Assembly (NCBI RefSeq): GCF_008274785.1 | Contig: NZ_VTPU01000006.1 | Coordinates: forward strand, 124,001 to 188,000 | Length of the DNA: 64,000 bases | DNA from: Halomonas eurihalina | Lineage (GTDB): Bacteria > Pseudomonadota > Gammaproteobacteria > Pseudomonadales > Halomonadaceae | Direction of reading: 5' to 3' | Shown: positions 63,474-64,000 of the stretch, one piece after another | Position numbering within the stretch: position 1 is the stretch's first letter | Layout of the letters: every line of letters begins with the position of its first letter | Translations under genes and position numbers: made by a program | The notes under the pieces: generated by a model | Told to the model about the DNA's origin: nothing | Seen by the model: the letters and a program-made list of their open reading frames with translations, nothing else | Database searches by the model: none

Positions 63474-64000
63474 TCAATTCCTCGCCAGCAGCGATCCGTC
63501 ATACCGTCCTTGCCGCTCCGTGGGGGTGAGCAGGGCGACACCGCGGGTGTCTCCGCCCTGGGCGAGGCTTTCGAAGATCACGCGATAGGTCATCACGGCC
63601 TGGACGTAATGCCGGGTTTCGCGGAACGGGATGCTTTCGACGAAGAGATCGAAGGCCTGGGGAGCATTGCGCAGCCAGCGGTCGACGCGGTGCGGGCCGG
63701 CATTGTAGGCCGCGGTGGCGGCCAGGCGATTGCCTCGGTAGCGATCAAGCATCTCGTCGATGTAGGTACTGCCCAGACGGATGTTGAGGGCCGGGTCGAG
63801 CACGCCGTAGGGGCCGGGGTCCGACAAGCCCAACTGGCGGCTGACATTGGCCGCGGTGCCCGGCATCAGTTGCATCAGTCCCCGGGCACCGGCTGGCGAC
63901 AAGGCTTCGGGGTTGTAGGCACTCTCGCGGCGAGCAATGCCCATCAGCAGATAAGGGTCGACGCCGATGCGCTCTCCCCAGTGCATGAACTGTTCGCGAT
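63474..64000 (-). CDS. slt: Soluble lytic murein transglycosylase, C-terminal part
   Basis: The frame is open to the right edge, so the N-terminal part of the protein is missing; about 175 residues are visible. It is the GH23 SLT catalytic domain: GIARRESAYNPEALSPAGAR with the catalytic Glu, GLMQLMPGTAANVSRQLG, YIDEMLDRYRGNRLAATAAY and AGPHRVDRWL, then FRETRHYVQAVMTYRVIFE near the end. The pattern is that of Slt70, which cleaves peptidoglycan to 1,6-anhydro-muropeptides in the periplasm. Confidence 0.9.
   Translation of the reverse strand, partial: REQFMHWGERIGVDPYLLMGIARRESAYNPEALSPAGARGLMQLMPGTAANVSRQLGLSDPGPYGVLDPALNIRLGSTYIDEMLDRYRGNRLAATAAYNAGPHRVDRWLRNAPQAFDLFVESIPFRETRHYVQAVMTYRVIFESLAQGGDTRGVALLTPTERQGRYDGSLLARN

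Overview
The window is 64 kb of GC-rich DNA (roughly 60-65% by eye) from a gammaproteobacterial chromosome. Gene content, gene order, acidic protein composition and a complete glycine-betaine catabolic set point to a halophile of the Halomonas/Chromohalobacter type (Halomonadaceae); this is inferred from gene order and protein features, not from a database match. No rRNA, tRNA, CRISPR array, prophage or intact insertion sequence was seen. One MITE-like palindrome and several short tandem repeats are present.

Region 1 (1-14.8 kb) is a housekeeping block: lptD (cut by the left edge), a short surA, pdxA, rsmA, apaG, apaH, glpE and cca on the plus strand; folB-folK on the minus strand; plsY (plus) and tsaD (minus); then the macromolecular synthesis operon rpsU-dnaG-rpoD with a terminator hairpin between rpsU and dnaG. 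Two genes here look unusual: SurA lacks both parvulin domains, and PlsY has degenerate motifs.

Region 2 (14.8-22.5 kb) holds an integral membrane protein, a LysR regulator divergent from sdaA (L-serine to pyruvate), a CaCA-type cation antiporter, a second LysR regulator, and the glutathione-dependent formaldehyde pair frmA-fghA.

Region 3 (22.7-50 kb) is a near-complete glycine-betaine regulon: a GbdR-like regulator, (mtgA), a dipeptidase-like protein, a DUF5943-type protein, dgcA, dgcB and dedicated etfA/etfB; then an IalB-family protein, a DUF1127 protein, a MITE-like element and glutathione-independent fdhA; then gbcA and gbcB transcribed divergently, a second GlxA/AraC regulator, a lower-GC LysE/AraC pair, and glyA-soxBDAG-purU. 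The route is betaine (GbcAB) to dimethylglycine (DgcAB+ETF) to sarcosine (SoxBDAG) to glycine, with GlyA using the released one-carbon unit to make serine and SdaA giving pyruvate. FdhA, FrmA-FghA and PurU handle formaldehyde and formyl-THF. A shared sequence, TGTCGC-N7-CAAG, lies upstream of the gbdR-like gene, between gbcA and gbcB, and upstream of glyA; it is a candidate operator for the regulon.

Region 4 (50-64 kb) is mixed: a DUF4168 protein, a cNMP/CBS/DUF294 protein coupled to an exonuclease, cobO, a DUF454 protein, pepN, a small membrane protein, a KefB-like antiporter, a YegS-like lipid kinase, a VOC protein followed by six 15-bp repeats, a repeat-containing acidic lipoprotein, a cold-shock protein, a double-TM2 protein, a LysE transporter and a lytic transglycosylase cut by the right edge, with an eight-copy heptamer array just past its stop codon.
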